A model generated the notes under the pieces. The model was not told the origin of the DNA and searched no databases. It worked only from the letters and a program-made list of their open reading frames with translations. A stretch of DNA of 11,928 nucleotides, from assembly GCA_027318945.1 (NCBI GenBank), contig DAHVOF010000024.1, positions 1 through 11,928 of the forward strand. The letters are read 5' to 3'. The position numbers and the translations under genes are program-made. This document shows, piece by piece, positions 1 to 7,429 of this stretch (position 1 is the stretch's first letter; every line of letters starts with the position of its first letter). This DNA is from Actinomycetota bacterium (GTDB lineage: Bacteria; Actinomycetota; Acidimicrobiia; Acidimicrobiales; Acidimicrobiaceae).

Positions 1-72
1 TGACGTTACAAATCATGTCGGACAGAGTAGTTGAAATTTCAATGTTGTATCTTTGTAAGCAATGGGCTTTAA

Positions 73-101
73 TTGTGAGGGACTGTCGGGGAATGTATGT
101 T
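73..101 (+). promoter_or_regulatory. Candidate sigma-70 promoter upstream of the GGDEF-EAL gene
   Basis: A -35-like TTGTGA (73-78) and a -10-like TATGTT (96-101) are separated by exactly 17 nt. Each matches the consensus at 4 of 6 positions. Transcription would start near 108 and leave a leader of about 140 nt before the ATG at 248. The call rests on motif match and spacing only, and such matches arise by chance. Confidence 0.35.
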
Positions 102-200
102 CTGCCCCCTCTTGGTGGATACCGTTTATCCGGTGCAATGCGAGGAGAAATGGCATTTAGCCTCAACCGTTCTTGGTAACTTGGCGTAAAACACTATCGA

Positions 201-221
201 CTCCGCGAGGGGATTGCGGAG
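201..221 (+). promoter_or_regulatory. Leader hairpin before the GGDEF-EAL gene
   Basis: CTCCGC (201-206) and GCGGAG (216-221) form a perfect 6-bp GC-rich stem around a 9-nt purine-rich loop containing GAGGGG. The stem ends 26 nt before the ATG at 248. The 3' arm carries the only strong anti-16S stretch (GGAGG, 218-222), so the hairpin could affect ribosome loading. A second small stem, GGATA/TATCC, lies at about 117-131. I see no match to the cyclic-di-GMP riboswitch cores I know. Confidence 0.35.
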
Positions 222-247
222 GCAGACGGGGAACTGAGCAAACTTAT

Positions 248-2755
248 ATGGCCACACTGGATCCGTTACAATTCAGACTTGAGGACCCGGGGCTTTTGCA
301 GACTGCCCTTCAGGACTGCTCCGATGGAATCTTGGTTCTCGATAAAGATGCCTTCGTCGTCTGGATGAACAAAACTGCCGTGCGCATCCTTGGAGCGATA
401 GAGGCTGAAGTGGTTGGCAGGAAGGTGGAAGACCTGTTCCCATCCTTCGGTGGAGCGGACTTTTCTGTGTCGCTCATAAAATCCTACGAGGAGCATGCAA
501 TCTACCGTAGTGAGCAGTATTACTCGATGCTCGATGCCGACATAGAGTTCATTGCATTCCCCGGCGCTGGACTGCGCATCTGCCTCTTTCGGGATGTCAG
601 CCACAAGTATCGTGTCAGGGATGCCACCCCTGACGGGTGGCGAAACTCGTCGAAGAGCGAGGTCCAGGCAGATATGTACCGGGCAGTCGTTGACTCCATA
701 GGTGACCCGGTTCTCATTGCGGAGCTCGATCCGATGGACAGGGCTCGACACAGAATCCTATATGTCAACAAGGCCTTTGAACGGCGCACTGGATATCCCC
801 ACGAAGAGGCAATAGACGCATCCCCGGAGATCGTTTTTGGCGAGCGGACGGACCTTCATGCCCTTGCCCGTATCGCCATTGCCGTATACGGTGGGCGAGT
901 CGCCTCCGAGGAGATGGAGTTCTATCGCAAGGATCGAAGCTCGTACTGGGCGGCGATTTCCGTCGCAAAGGTGTTTGACCGCGAAGACGGCTCTTTTGTC
1001 TACGTGGCCATCCACCATGACCTTGATGAGCGCAAGGCCCAGGAGATTGCGGCAGCTCGACGGGAAGAGTTTGTCCGTTCTGTGATCGAGTCTCTTCCGG
1101 CTGAGGTCGTCATGATCGACTCCAAGTCGAACATCGTGGCCGTAAACCGATCTGCGAGCCGGTCCGGTTGGTATCTTGACGAGAACATTCCTCGATCGTA
1201 CGCAGAGATTGCTACCCACATCCTTGGCGCAAAGGGTGCAGAGAGGATCGCCAGCGGCATCAGGGACGTTCTATTACGTAAAATCGATCGATTCAGCGTG
1301 GATGTCAACGCAGCAAAGGAAGACCGTGCCAGGTGGCTGCACGTGGACGTCGTATTGAATGTTCTAGCGAACGAGGAGACGGGTGTGGTCATCTCCCACA
1401 CCGACGTCACTGAAAGGGTGCTTGGGGCTCAACGGCTGTCTTGGGTGGCCGATCACGATGCGCTGACCGGCCTGCCTAATCGGCACCTCCTTATCCGTGA
1501 ACTTAGGGAAGCGATCTCCAATTGCGGTCCTGAAAGCCCTCTGGGGCTCATCTTCTTAGATCTCGACGGATTTAGACGAGTAAACGACACTCTTGGTCAT
1601 GAGGCGGGGGATGAGCTGTTGACTGAGGTTGCCATGAGGCTTTCATTCTCCTCGCACCGCAATGAACTCATTGCCAGGCTCGGTGGAGATGAGTTCGTCA
1701 TTTTGGTGCCTGATGCCTCCGTTAGCCTGATCAACGGGATTACGTCGAACATAATAGATGCCATCTCGGAGCCATACACCTCGATCTCGTCCCAGATCTC
1801 TCTCGCCATTGCCCAAGGCGTTGCCATTACCAGTGACAAGACGCTTGCGGCAGCCGATCTGTTGCGCCAGGCTGACACTGCGATGTATCGGGCCAAGGAA
1901 CAGGGACGAAATAAGGTCGTTTTCTTTGACGAGGAGATGGCAACGCAGCTGGCCACGAGGCTCGAGTTGGAGAGCGCTTTGAAGGTGGCGATAACTTCGG
2001 ACCAGTTGATACAGGTTTACCAGCCGATTGTCGAAATTGAGACCGGAATGGTAGTCGGGTTGGAGGCGCTGCTGCGCTGGAACCACATGACCCGGGGCCC
2101 GATACCTCCTGATGAGATCGTGCAGCTGGCGGAGGACGCCGGCATTATGCCTTCACTCGGCAAGTGGGTTCTTCGTAGGGCAGCAAGGCAGGTTCGCGAG
2201 TGGCTCAACCAGGGAATCAGAGTTCCCATAAGCGTCAACGTGTCCGTGAACCAGCTTGTGGGCAGTTTCTTGGATGAAGTTTCCAGCACCGTCGAGGAAT
2301 TCGCCATCGAGCCGTCGCTTCTTCATTTCGAAGTCACGGAGTCTGCGGTCATGGCAGACCCCAAGCTGAGCATAGGCACGCTCCAGGAGCTCTCTGGTAT
2401 GGGTTTCCCCATCATGATGGACGATTTCGGGACGGGGCAATCTACTCTGGCCGCGCTGAAGGGACTTCCTGTTGATGCCGTAAAACTCGATCAGTCGTTT
2501 GTTTCAGGACTAGATGCAGGGGAGGGACCCGACGCGCAAATTGTTGACGCAGTAGTCCGATTATCGACGGCGCTCGGGCTCAACGCGATTGCCGAGGGTG
2601 TTGAGACTGGTTTTCAGGCGAGCAGCCTGAGTGCGTCCGGCTGCCGCTATGCGCAAGGTTATCACTACCTGTATCCGAGTTCAGCTGAACAGGCGGTTAC
2701 CTACATAAAGCAGAAGGGGGTAGCCCTCTGGAAGTCCTCCAAGGTCCAGGTGTGA
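248..2755 (+). CDS. PAS-PAS-PAS-GGDEF-EAL cyclic-di-GMP signalling protein
   Basis: This is a bifunctional cyclic-di-GMP turnover protein of 835 aa, counted from the ATG at 248. An in-frame TTG at 173 would add 25 unconserved-looking residues and has no better ribosome site. Three PAS-like sensor domains lie at about 15-125, 143-265 and 274-392. The GGDEF domain (about 400-560) has the metal/substrate stretch DLDGFRRVND and an intact GGDEF at 479-483, so diguanylate cyclase activity is expected. The inhibitory RxxD site reads HRNE (470-473), so product inhibition may be lost. The EAL domain (about 575-825) keeps EAL (E606), N664 in NVS, E695 and E698 in EVTES, D725/D726 in DDFGTG, K746 and E783, the residues needed for phosphodiesterase activity. 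There is no signal peptide or membrane segment, so it should be cytosolic and sense an internal or diffusible cue. Which activity dominates cannot be read from sequence. Confidence 0.93.
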   Translation: MATLDPLQFRLEDPGLLQTALQDCSDGILVLDKDAFVVWMNKTAVRILGAIEAEVVGRKVEDLFPSFGGADFSVSLIKSYEEHAIYRSEQYYSMLDADIEFIAFPGAGLRICLFRDVSHKYRVRDATPDGWRNSSKSEVQADMYRAVVDSIGDPVLIAELDPMDRARHRILYVNKAFERRTGYPHEEAIDASPEIVFGERTDLHALARIAIAVYGGRVASEEMEFYRKDRSSYWAAISVAKVFDREDGSFVYVAIHHDLDERKAQEIAAARREEFVRSVIESLPAEVVMIDSKSNIVAVNRSASRSGWYLDENIPRSYAEIATHILGAKGAERIASGIRDVLLRKIDRFSVDVNAAKEDRARWLHVDVVLNVLANEETGVVISHTDVTERVLGAQRLSWVADHDALTGLPNRHLLIRELREAISNCGPESPLGLIFLDLDGFRRVNDTLGHEAGDELLTEVAMRLSFSSHRNELIARLGGDEFVILVPDASVSLINGITSNIIDAISEPYTSISSQISLAIAQGVAITSDKTLAAADLLRQADTAMYRAKEQGRNKVVFFDEEMATQLATRLELESALKVAITSDQLIQVYQPIVEIETGMVVGLEALLRWNHMTRGPIPPDEIVQLAEDAGIMPSLGKWVLRRAARQVREWLNQGIRVPISVNVSVNQLVGSFLDEVSSTVEEFAIEPSLLHFEVTESAVMADPKLSIGTLQELSGMGFPIMMDDFGTGQSTLAALKGLPVDAVKLDQSFVSGLDAGEGPDAQIVDAVVRLSTALGLNAIAEGVETGFQASSLSASGCRYAQGYHYLYPSSAEQAVTYIKQKGVALWKSSKVQV

Positions 2756-2767
2756 TCACGCCTTGCT

Positions 2768-2794
2768 TTGAGGTAGTCCAGATGAAGCTATGAT
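2768..2794 (+). promoter_or_regulatory. Candidate promoter for the nadE operon
   Basis: A good -10-like TATGAT (2789-2794, 5 of 6 matches) follows a TTGAGG -35-like hexamer (2768-2773) with a short 15-nt spacer. The start point would be near 2801, giving a leader of about 20 nt before the GTG at 2821. The short spacer and lack of other support keep this tentative. Confidence 0.35.
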
Positions 2795-2820
2795 CCACGG
2801 ATCCAGTTAGCATTGCTGCT

Positions 2821-3096
2821 GTGAGTACTAACCATGGGATTGCGGCCGCAAATTATCTCGAAGGAAGCGGTCGGAAGGTTAGCCAGGCGTCTTTGGCGGG
2901 GAAATTTTCGAATTGGTTGAATGTGTCGATGGAGGGTGAAGGAGGATTTTCCTGCCTGAGCCTGCGTAAAAACCTGGTAGCTTTTGTGCACGATCGAAAG
3001 CGGGCTGGGCTCGTTGTTTCTGAATTAGACGACTCTCCTGGATCGGAATCAGTAACATTTGCCTCACAATTTGTGAAGTCAGCTGGAGTGGCTTGA
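2821..3096 (+). CDS. Unknown 91-aa protein, first gene of the nadE unit
   Basis: I do not recognise this family. The frame is open from a GTG at 2821 to a TGA at 3094-3096, and that stop overlaps the nadE ATG in the string TGATG, so the two genes are probably translationally coupled. No clear ribosome binding site precedes the GTG. An internal ATG at 2929 (residue 37) is an alternative start and would give a protein of about 55 aa. The product has no signal peptide or membrane segment. Its middle (residues about 42-69) alternates hydrophobic and polar residues in a beta-like way (FSCLSLRKNLVAF, then AGLVVSEL). It has a single cysteine. That it is a real gene is inferred mainly from the overlap and from the same junction being repeated downstream of nadE. 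A longer antisense frame covers this region, but it also runs into nadE and is rejected. Confidence 0.6.
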   Translation: MSTNHGIAAANYLEGSGRKVSQASLAGKFSNWLNVSMEGEGGFSCLSLRKNLVAFVHDRKRAGLVVSELDDSPGSESVTFASQFVKSAGVA

Positions 3097-4961
3097 TGAC
3101 GTCCATCCATATAGCGGCTTGTCAGATAAACCCTCTTGTGGGAGATGTTGAGGGAAACGTTGACAAAATGCTGCGCCTTGTCGATCGGGCGCGGCACGAA
3201 GGGGCGGCCTTGGTGGTCTTTCCGGAATTGGCTGTATCGGGATATCCTCCGGAAGATCTGCTTGCTAAGCCAGGTTATATCGGCAAGTGTGCCGAGGAAC
3301 TCGAGCGTATGGCCGCAGGCATTCACGAGGTTACCGTGATCGTCGGGGTTCCGGAGGCTGACGGGGGATCGCTTTACAATTCCGCGGCGGTCCTAGATTC
3401 GGGCAGGATAGCCAAATTTGTGCGGAAGGAGCTGCTTCCAAACTATCTAGTGTTCGACGAGAAGAGATATTTCACCCCGGGAGGCGGGTCTTCGATCATT
3501 TTTGATAAAGGCGATGTGTGGTTCGGGGTCTCCATATGCGAGGATGCCTGGTTCGATGACGGTCCAGTCACAAAGCTGGCTGCAATTGGGGCTGAGCTGG
3601 TCGTCAATATAAATGCATCACCGTATTCGATCGGGAAGCGCCAGGACAGGGCCAAAATGCTTGCTGACCGCTCGCGCACGAATGGGATTTCCATCGTTTA
3701 TGTCAATCAGGTCGGCGGCCAGGATGAGCTCGTATTCGATGGCGCCTCGATGGTCTACTCCGCAAAAGGGGAGCTCACCCATCTTGCAGAATCTTTTGTG
3801 GAGGAGATGCTTTTCGTGACCGTTGACGTTGCGGGCGTCAAGCCTTCCGTAGACAAAGTCGATAGTTCCGGCGTGAATGCCGGCATGGATGATTCTACGA
3901 GCCCAGCTAATTTCGAGTTCGTCAAGCTTAGCCACGGGGCGAAGACTTCTTTTCACGAGCGGTTGATCAGGATTGGCAGCTACGTTCCGGTTGGAGCGCC
4001 GGCCAAAGTGCCAGATCCCAAAGAATATGCACAGGATTTTTCGCCAAGAAGCTGGACAAAGGAGAAATTCGTCTCGTTGGCAGAATGCATACCCGATTCC
4101 ATGGTTGCGGAAACTTATCAAGCGTTGGAACTTGGAACGAGGGATTATGTGGAAAAGAACGGCTTTTCAGCGGTTGCGCTAGGTCTTTCAGGCGGGATCG
4201 ACTCGGCCCTTGTTGCCACCGTTGCCACTGACGCCATTGGTGGGGAGGCTGTTCATTGCTTAGGAATGCCATCGAAGTATTCCTCTGAGGGCTCGATTTC
4301 GGACGCAAAGCTCATTGCGTCGAACCTGGGAGCGGAATTTTTATTGGTCCCGATCGAGAAAGCTCACGAGGCCTTTTCTACCATGTCGGAGCTTTTCCTC
4401 GGGGGGCGATTCGAGGGGGTGACCGACGAAAATTTACAATCGAGACTCCGGGGGGTTGTTCTCATGGCGATTTCAAATCAGAAGAATTGGTTGGTGCTTA
4501 CTACGGGCAACAAGTCGGAGACAGCCACCGGGTATTCAACGCTTTACGGAGACACTGCTGGCGGCTTCGGGGTTATAAAGGACCTTACCAAGACCATGGT
4601 GTATCGCTTGGCTCATTATCGAAACGAGTTGGCGGGGCGGGACCTAATTCCAGAGTCGATTCTCCTGAAGGAGCCTTCGGCGGAGCTTAGGCCAAACCAG
4701 CGCGATGTTGACAGTTTGCCAAGATACGAGTTGCTCGATCCAGTTTTGGAGGCGCTGGTCGAGTTGGATTACGACACGGCGGATCTGATCGATGCCGGAT
4801 TTGATTCGGACATGGTGGTAAGGGTTGCTCGCCTGATTGACGTGAACGAGTACAAGAGAAGGCAGAATCCCCTTGGAGTCAGGATTACCCAGCGGGCATT
4901 TGGAAAGGACAGGCGGGTGCCGATTACGAATGGCTACAAGCCTTGGAGGACGCTGAGCTGA
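3096..4961 (+). CDS. nadE: Glutamine-dependent NAD+ synthetase
   Basis: NadE makes NAD+ from deamido-NAD+ (nicotinate adenine dinucleotide) using ATP and ammonia released from glutamine, the last step of NAD synthesis in the cytosol. The protein is 621 aa. Residues 1 to about 250 form a nitrilase-type amidase domain with the catalytic triad E44 (FPEL), K111 (RKELLPNY) and C148 (SICEDAW), so it can use glutamine directly. Residues about 340-621 form the synthetase domain with the ATP pyrophosphatase loop SGGIDS (365-370), the TTGNKSE stretch (469-475) and the family's C-terminal KDRRVPITNGYKPWR. The ATG at 3096 is chosen because GGAG (3085-3088) lies 7 nt upstream; a TTG directly before it is less likely. 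The gene overlaps both neighbours through TGATG and is the centre of a coupled three-gene unit. All key residues are present. Confidence 0.96.
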   Translation: MTSIHIAACQINPLVGDVEGNVDKMLRLVDRARHEGAALVVFPELAVSGYPPEDLLAKPGYIGKCAEELERMAAGIHEVTVIVGVPEADGGSLYNSAAVLDSGRIAKFVRKELLPNYLVFDEKRYFTPGGGSSIIFDKGDVWFGVSICEDAWFDDGPVTKLAAIGAELVVNINASPYSIGKRQDRAKMLADRSRTNGISIVYVNQVGGQDELVFDGASMVYSAKGELTHLAESFVEEMLFVTVDVAGVKPSVDKVDSSGVNAGMDDSTSPANFEFVKLSHGAKTSFHERLIRIGSYVPVGAPAKVPDPKEYAQDFSPRSWTKEKFVSLAECIPDSMVAETYQALELGTRDYVEKNGFSAVALGLSGGIDSALVATVATDAIGGEAVHCLGMPSKYSSEGSISDAKLIASNLGAEFLLVPIEKAHEAFSTMSELFLGGRFEGVTDENLQSRLRGVVLMAISNQKNWLVLTTGNKSETATGYSTLYGDTAGGFGVIKDLTKTMVYRLAHYRNELAGRDLIPESILLKEPSAELRPNQRDVDSLPRYELLDPVLEALVELDYDTADLIDAGFDSDMVVRVARLIDVNEYKRRQNPLGVRITQRAFGKDRRVPITNGYKPWRTLS

Positions 4962-5545
4962 TGGAACTTACCGCGGGACAGGTTGAGAAGGTTTTTGGAA
5001 GAGTGCCGATCCTAGAGTCAGGGCTGGGGATCTTGGAAACTGGCTCTATCGCCGGGGGACTTTCTTCATTGTTTTCGATTGGGTTTACGCTGCTCGGTTA
5101 TGCGAGCTCTCAAATGCCGTCGGATGACATGGTAGTCAAGTGCTCTGGATTGTCTCGCGCATTCGGCGCTTGCGCACAGCGTCTTGGGGAGTTCATTCCC
5201 GCGATACCCGATGTGGACCGATCTGAAGTATTAGGTTTTGGCGGTCGGCTCAAGAAGTTTACCGTTGAGGGGCTCTATGGAGAGCTCGGCCCCACCGGGG
5301 CTGTGGCGTTTTCGGTAGGCTATCTTGGAAGCTTTCTCGAGAGGGCGATAGGACATTTTCTCGGCCGATGCAGTGACCTTTCAGACAAGTCTTTTTCACG
5401 AGCGTTGTATGCGGCTCAGTCGGTCATTGTCGAAGCGCGCACTACGATTGAACCCGATGGTATCAAGGGGGGGTTCACGCCTGGAGAACGGTTGATGAAT
5501 GTACGGGTGATCGAAGAAATTCTTGATTTGCTGTGGTTGCAGTAG
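4961..5545 (+). CDS. Unknown 194-aa protein coupled to nadE
   Basis: I do not recognise this family. The ATG at 4961 overlaps the nadE stop (TGATG), and GGAGGA at 4945-4950, inside the end of nadE, gives a strong ribosome binding site 10 nt upstream. An in-frame TTG at 4943 is much less likely. The protein looks mostly helical. Residues about 28-50 are glycine-rich and hydrophobic (GSIAGGLSSLFSIGFTLLGY) but short and small-residue rich, so this may be a buried helix pair rather than a true membrane span. A second hydrophobic stretch lies at about 112-127. Cysteines are at 61, 71 and 137. The last helix is acidic and aliphatic (VIEEILDLLWLQ). Position suggests a role linked to NAD synthesis, but this is inference only. 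No terminator of clear strength follows; a 3-bp stem at the stop is too weak to call. Confidence 0.8.
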   Translation: MELTAGQVEKVFGRVPILESGLGILETGSIAGGLSSLFSIGFTLLGYASSQMPSDDMVVKCSGLSRAFGACAQRLGEFIPAIPDVDRSEVLGFGGRLKKFTVEGLYGELGPTGAVAFSVGYLGSFLERAIGHFLGRCSDLSDKSFSRALYAAQSVIVEARTTIEPDGIKGGFTPGERLMNVRVIEEILDLLWLQ

Positions 5546-5681
5546 CCGGATTTTTCGGGAGACTTTATAGCTTAATTTAGTGAAGTGGAGTTGGATAATG
5601 CAGCTTTCGTTGCTCCAAAGTTTCGAGCCACACATGCATTGCGTTTGGCGATTTTTTTCAAGATCGCTGTGGTAGCACAAA

Positions 5682-5708
5682 GGGTGGGGGAGATGGCTGA
5701 TCTCACCC
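5682..5708 (+). promoter_or_regulatory. Hairpin just before the sigma-factor ribosome site
   Basis: GAGAT (5690-5694) pairs with ATCTC (5700-5704) around a GGCTG loop. A four-G bulge separates this from an outer GGGT (5682-5685) pairing with ACCC (5705-5708). The stem ends 6 nt before the ribosome binding site GAGAGG (5715-5720) of the sigma-factor gene. It could influence its translation. The structure is seen by eye and no energy was calculated. Confidence 0.35.
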
Positions 5709-5726
5709 GACGATGAGAGGCACAAT

Positions 5727-6665
5727 ATGGCCAAAGAACGCTTGGAACGGGATGAGGAAGATCTAGTTCGTCTCTATCTCACGGATATCGGTCAATATCC
5801 ATTGCTCAACAAAGACGATGAGGTTCGTCTTGCTCAGGACATAGAACTCGGCTATAAGGCATTCAGGGAGTTGAATGCCAAGAACAAAGAAGTCGCGCCC
5901 ACCCGAAGGCGGGAGCTCAAGCGAGCCGTCCGGGCCGGTGAGGCGGCGCAGATGACCTTTGTGCAGTCAAACCTTCGACTCGTTGTGTCCATTGCGAAGA
6001 AGTATCAAGCATCCGGCCTTCCGCTCCTTGACCTCATCCAGGAAGGGAACCTGGGGCTCATGCATGCGGTTGAAAAGTTTGATTGGCGCAAAGGCTTCAA
6101 GTTTTCGACCTATGCAACGTGGTGGATACGTCAGGCCATTACACGCGGCATCGCCAACACAGGGCGAACAATAAGACTTCCTGTTCATGCGGGGGATACG
6201 CTGGCTAGAGTTCAGAAGGCGCAGGCTCGCTTGGAGCTAAAGCTTGGACGCCCTGCCACGCTTGATGAGCTTGGCGATGAAGTCGAGATGCCAGAAGACA
6301 AGCTTATCGAAGCTTTGCGGTTCAGGTCGGAGCCGCTCTCGCTTTCAGAGCCTCTAAGAGAAGACGGGGATGCTGAGCTGGGCGACGTAGTAGAGGACCG
6401 GTCTGCGGAGTCTCCATTTGAGGTCGCGGCGACATCGCTGCTGCCCGTGGAGATCGCCAGGTTGCTTGCTCCGCTTGATGAGAGAGAGCGCGAGATCTTG
6501 AGGCTCAGGTTCGGTTTGGACAGGGGTGAACCGAGAACTCTGGAAGAGGTTGGTGAGCACTTCAACCTTACCCGTGAGAGAATTCGCCAGATTGAAGCCC
6601 GCGCAATGTCGAAGTTGCGGCACCCATCCTCAGACACCGGCGCAAGGGATTTGCTGACTGTCTAG
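5727..6665 (+). CDS. RNA polymerase sigma-70 factor, RpoD/SigA family
   Basis: This is a 312-aa sigma factor that directs RNA polymerase to -10/-35 promoters. The ATG at 5727 follows GAGAGG with 6-nt spacing. Region 1.2 (about 9-42, DLVRLYLTDIGQYPLL) is clear. Region 2 (about 73-150) has the core-binding and melting stretch LLDLIQEGNLGLMHAVEKFD and the -10 recognition block YATWWIRQAITRGI. Region 3 covers about 155-235. Region 4 (about 240-300) ends in the HTH with TLEEVGEHFNLTRERIRQIE. The long acidic region 1.1 of typical primary factors is missing and the non-conserved insert is short, so this is either a short primary factor or a group 2 paralogue; the window cannot decide, so no gene symbol is given. 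It stands alone with a gap of about 180 nt before it and a hairpin directly after it. Confidence 0.94.
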   Translation: MAKERLERDEEDLVRLYLTDIGQYPLLNKDDEVRLAQDIELGYKAFRELNAKNKEVAPTRRRELKRAVRAGEAAQMTFVQSNLRLVVSIAKKYQASGLPLLDLIQEGNLGLMHAVEKFDWRKGFKFSTYATWWIRQAITRGIANTGRTIRLPVHAGDTLARVQKAQARLELKLGRPATLDELGDEVEMPEDKLIEALRFRSEPLSLSEPLREDGDAELGDVVEDRSAESPFEVAATSLLPVEIARLLAPLDEREREILRLRFGLDRGEPRTLEEVGEHFNLTRERIRQIEARAMSKLRHPSSDTGARDLLTV

Positions 6666-6666
6666 A

Positions 6667-6682
6667 CGGTTGCCGACAACCG
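6667..6682. terminator. Hairpin between convergent sigma-factor and ISL3-fragment genes
   Basis: CGGTTG (6667-6672) and CAACCG (6677-6682) form a perfect 6-bp stem with a CCGA tetraloop starting 2 nt after the sigma-factor stop. On the plus strand it is followed by CCTTGGCTTTCTC, which is T-rich but broken. On the minus strand no U-run follows. It most likely ends sigma-factor transcription, with modest strength. Confidence 0.5.
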
Positions 6683-6694
6683 CCTTGGCTTTCT

Positions 6695-7150
6695 CTACAA
6701 GTGCAGTTTAACCTGATGCTCTACTTCTTTAATGGAACTCATTGCCGTAGACCATGAGACTTTCCATTTCTGAGCCAACTGCGCCACCGATACCTTCTCG
6801 AGCAACGCCTGATGCGCCAAGTCGAGCTTTGCTCGGTTTGTAAGGGAGTGCCTCGAACTTACAAAGTTTGCCGTCTCTGTCCATGTAACTTGCGGGCAGT
6901 CGGGATTGGTGCAGTTCCAAACCCGCTTTTTCCACAATATGACCAGCGGCTTGTCGCCGATTGGCAAATCGCGAATTGTTGAAGTTCTCCGGTCCTTAGG
7001 CTCAGCCATGCTCCCGCAGATCGGGCAGAAAACCGGCTTTCTTAGAGTCTCCACTTGCGCAAAAATTTCGTTACCAACGGTGTGGTAATCGATTAGACGC
7101 AGCTCTCCAAGGCTTTCAATGGCTCGTTCCACCTCTGATCTCTCGGACAT
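6695..7150 (-). CDS. ISL3-type transposase N-terminal fragment (zinc finger plus HTH)
   Basis: The 151-aa product matches the N-terminal part of ISL3-family transposases. Residues 42-45 (CPIC) and 80-85 (CTNPDC) give a four-cysteine zinc-binding module, with the family-like TSTIRDLPIGDKPL between them. Residues about 121-143 (SVAQLAQKWKVSWSTAMSS) form the HTH. Full ISL3 transposases run to roughly 400 aa and carry a DDE catalytic domain after this point. Here the frame ends in TAG at 6695-6697, about 30 nt from the sigma-factor gene, so the catalytic domain is entirely absent and the product cannot transpose. The ATG at 7150 has a good GGAG 5 nt upstream, so it may still be translated as a small DNA-binding protein. 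I saw no terminal inverted repeats. It is either a deletion remnant or a domesticated fragment. Confidence 0.72.
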   Translation of the reverse strand: MSERSEVERAIESLGELRLIDYHTVGNEIFAQVETLRKPVFCPICGSMAEPKDRRTSTIRDLPIGDKPLVILWKKRVWNCTNPDCPQVTWTETANFVSSRHSLTNRAKLDLAHQALLEKVSVAQLAQKWKVSWSTAMSSIKEVEHQVKLHL

Positions 7151-7384
7151 AATATCTCCATTCGATTTCTTTTGACGAGGCCCAAACTCAGTGACACTCT
7201 GGGATATATCCGATTAGCTCCCAATCTAGCGCTCATATTGCCCAACGTTAAATCACCGGTGAACCTGAGTTGCATTCACTTACGAGTCTTCCCTTCCCAG
7301 GCCATTCTTTGCGTTGCCCACACTTCATGAAATCCTGGAAAATTCCATTCTTAGCCTAGTAAAGGTTTTATCGTGCAATTGAGA

Positions 7385-7405
7385 CAAAATCAAGGGGGGA
7401 TTTTG
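7385..7405 (-). terminator. Weak hairpin downstream of tRNA-Sec
   Basis: CAAAATC (7385-7391) and GATTTTG (7399-7405) form a 7-bp AT-rich stem around a 7-nt loop (C-rich in the transcript), about 25 nt beyond the tRNA 3' end. No U-run follows, so this may be a processing or end signal only. Confidence 0.25.
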
Positions 7406-7429
7406 CGAGTTTCTCAGAATGACATCCGT

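Noticed and set aside
108..247. Cyclic-di-GMP riboswitch in the leader of the GGDEF-EAL gene
   Set aside because: The conserved GEMM core and tetraloop-receptor pattern are not visible; only simple hairpins are present.
2853..3326. Minus-strand open frame of 157 codons across the 91-aa gene and the start of nadE
   Set aside because: It lies antisense to the well-supported nadE start, with no family-like content and no operon context. The plus-strand frame has the TGATG overlap.
3618..4121. Minus-strand open frame of 167 codons
   Set aside because: It is a shadow within nadE, with no start context or recognisable content.
5598..5675. Possible 25-codon leader peptide (ATG at 5598) before the sigma-factor gene
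   Set aside because: Ribosome site is poor and the composition (many F, W, H, S) does not look coded. It has no attenuator-like run of one codon.
5396..5734. Minus-strand open frame of 112 codons between the 194-aa gene and the sigma factor
   Set aside because: It overlaps the 194-aa gene in antisense and covers the sigma-factor ribosome site; the protein looks random.
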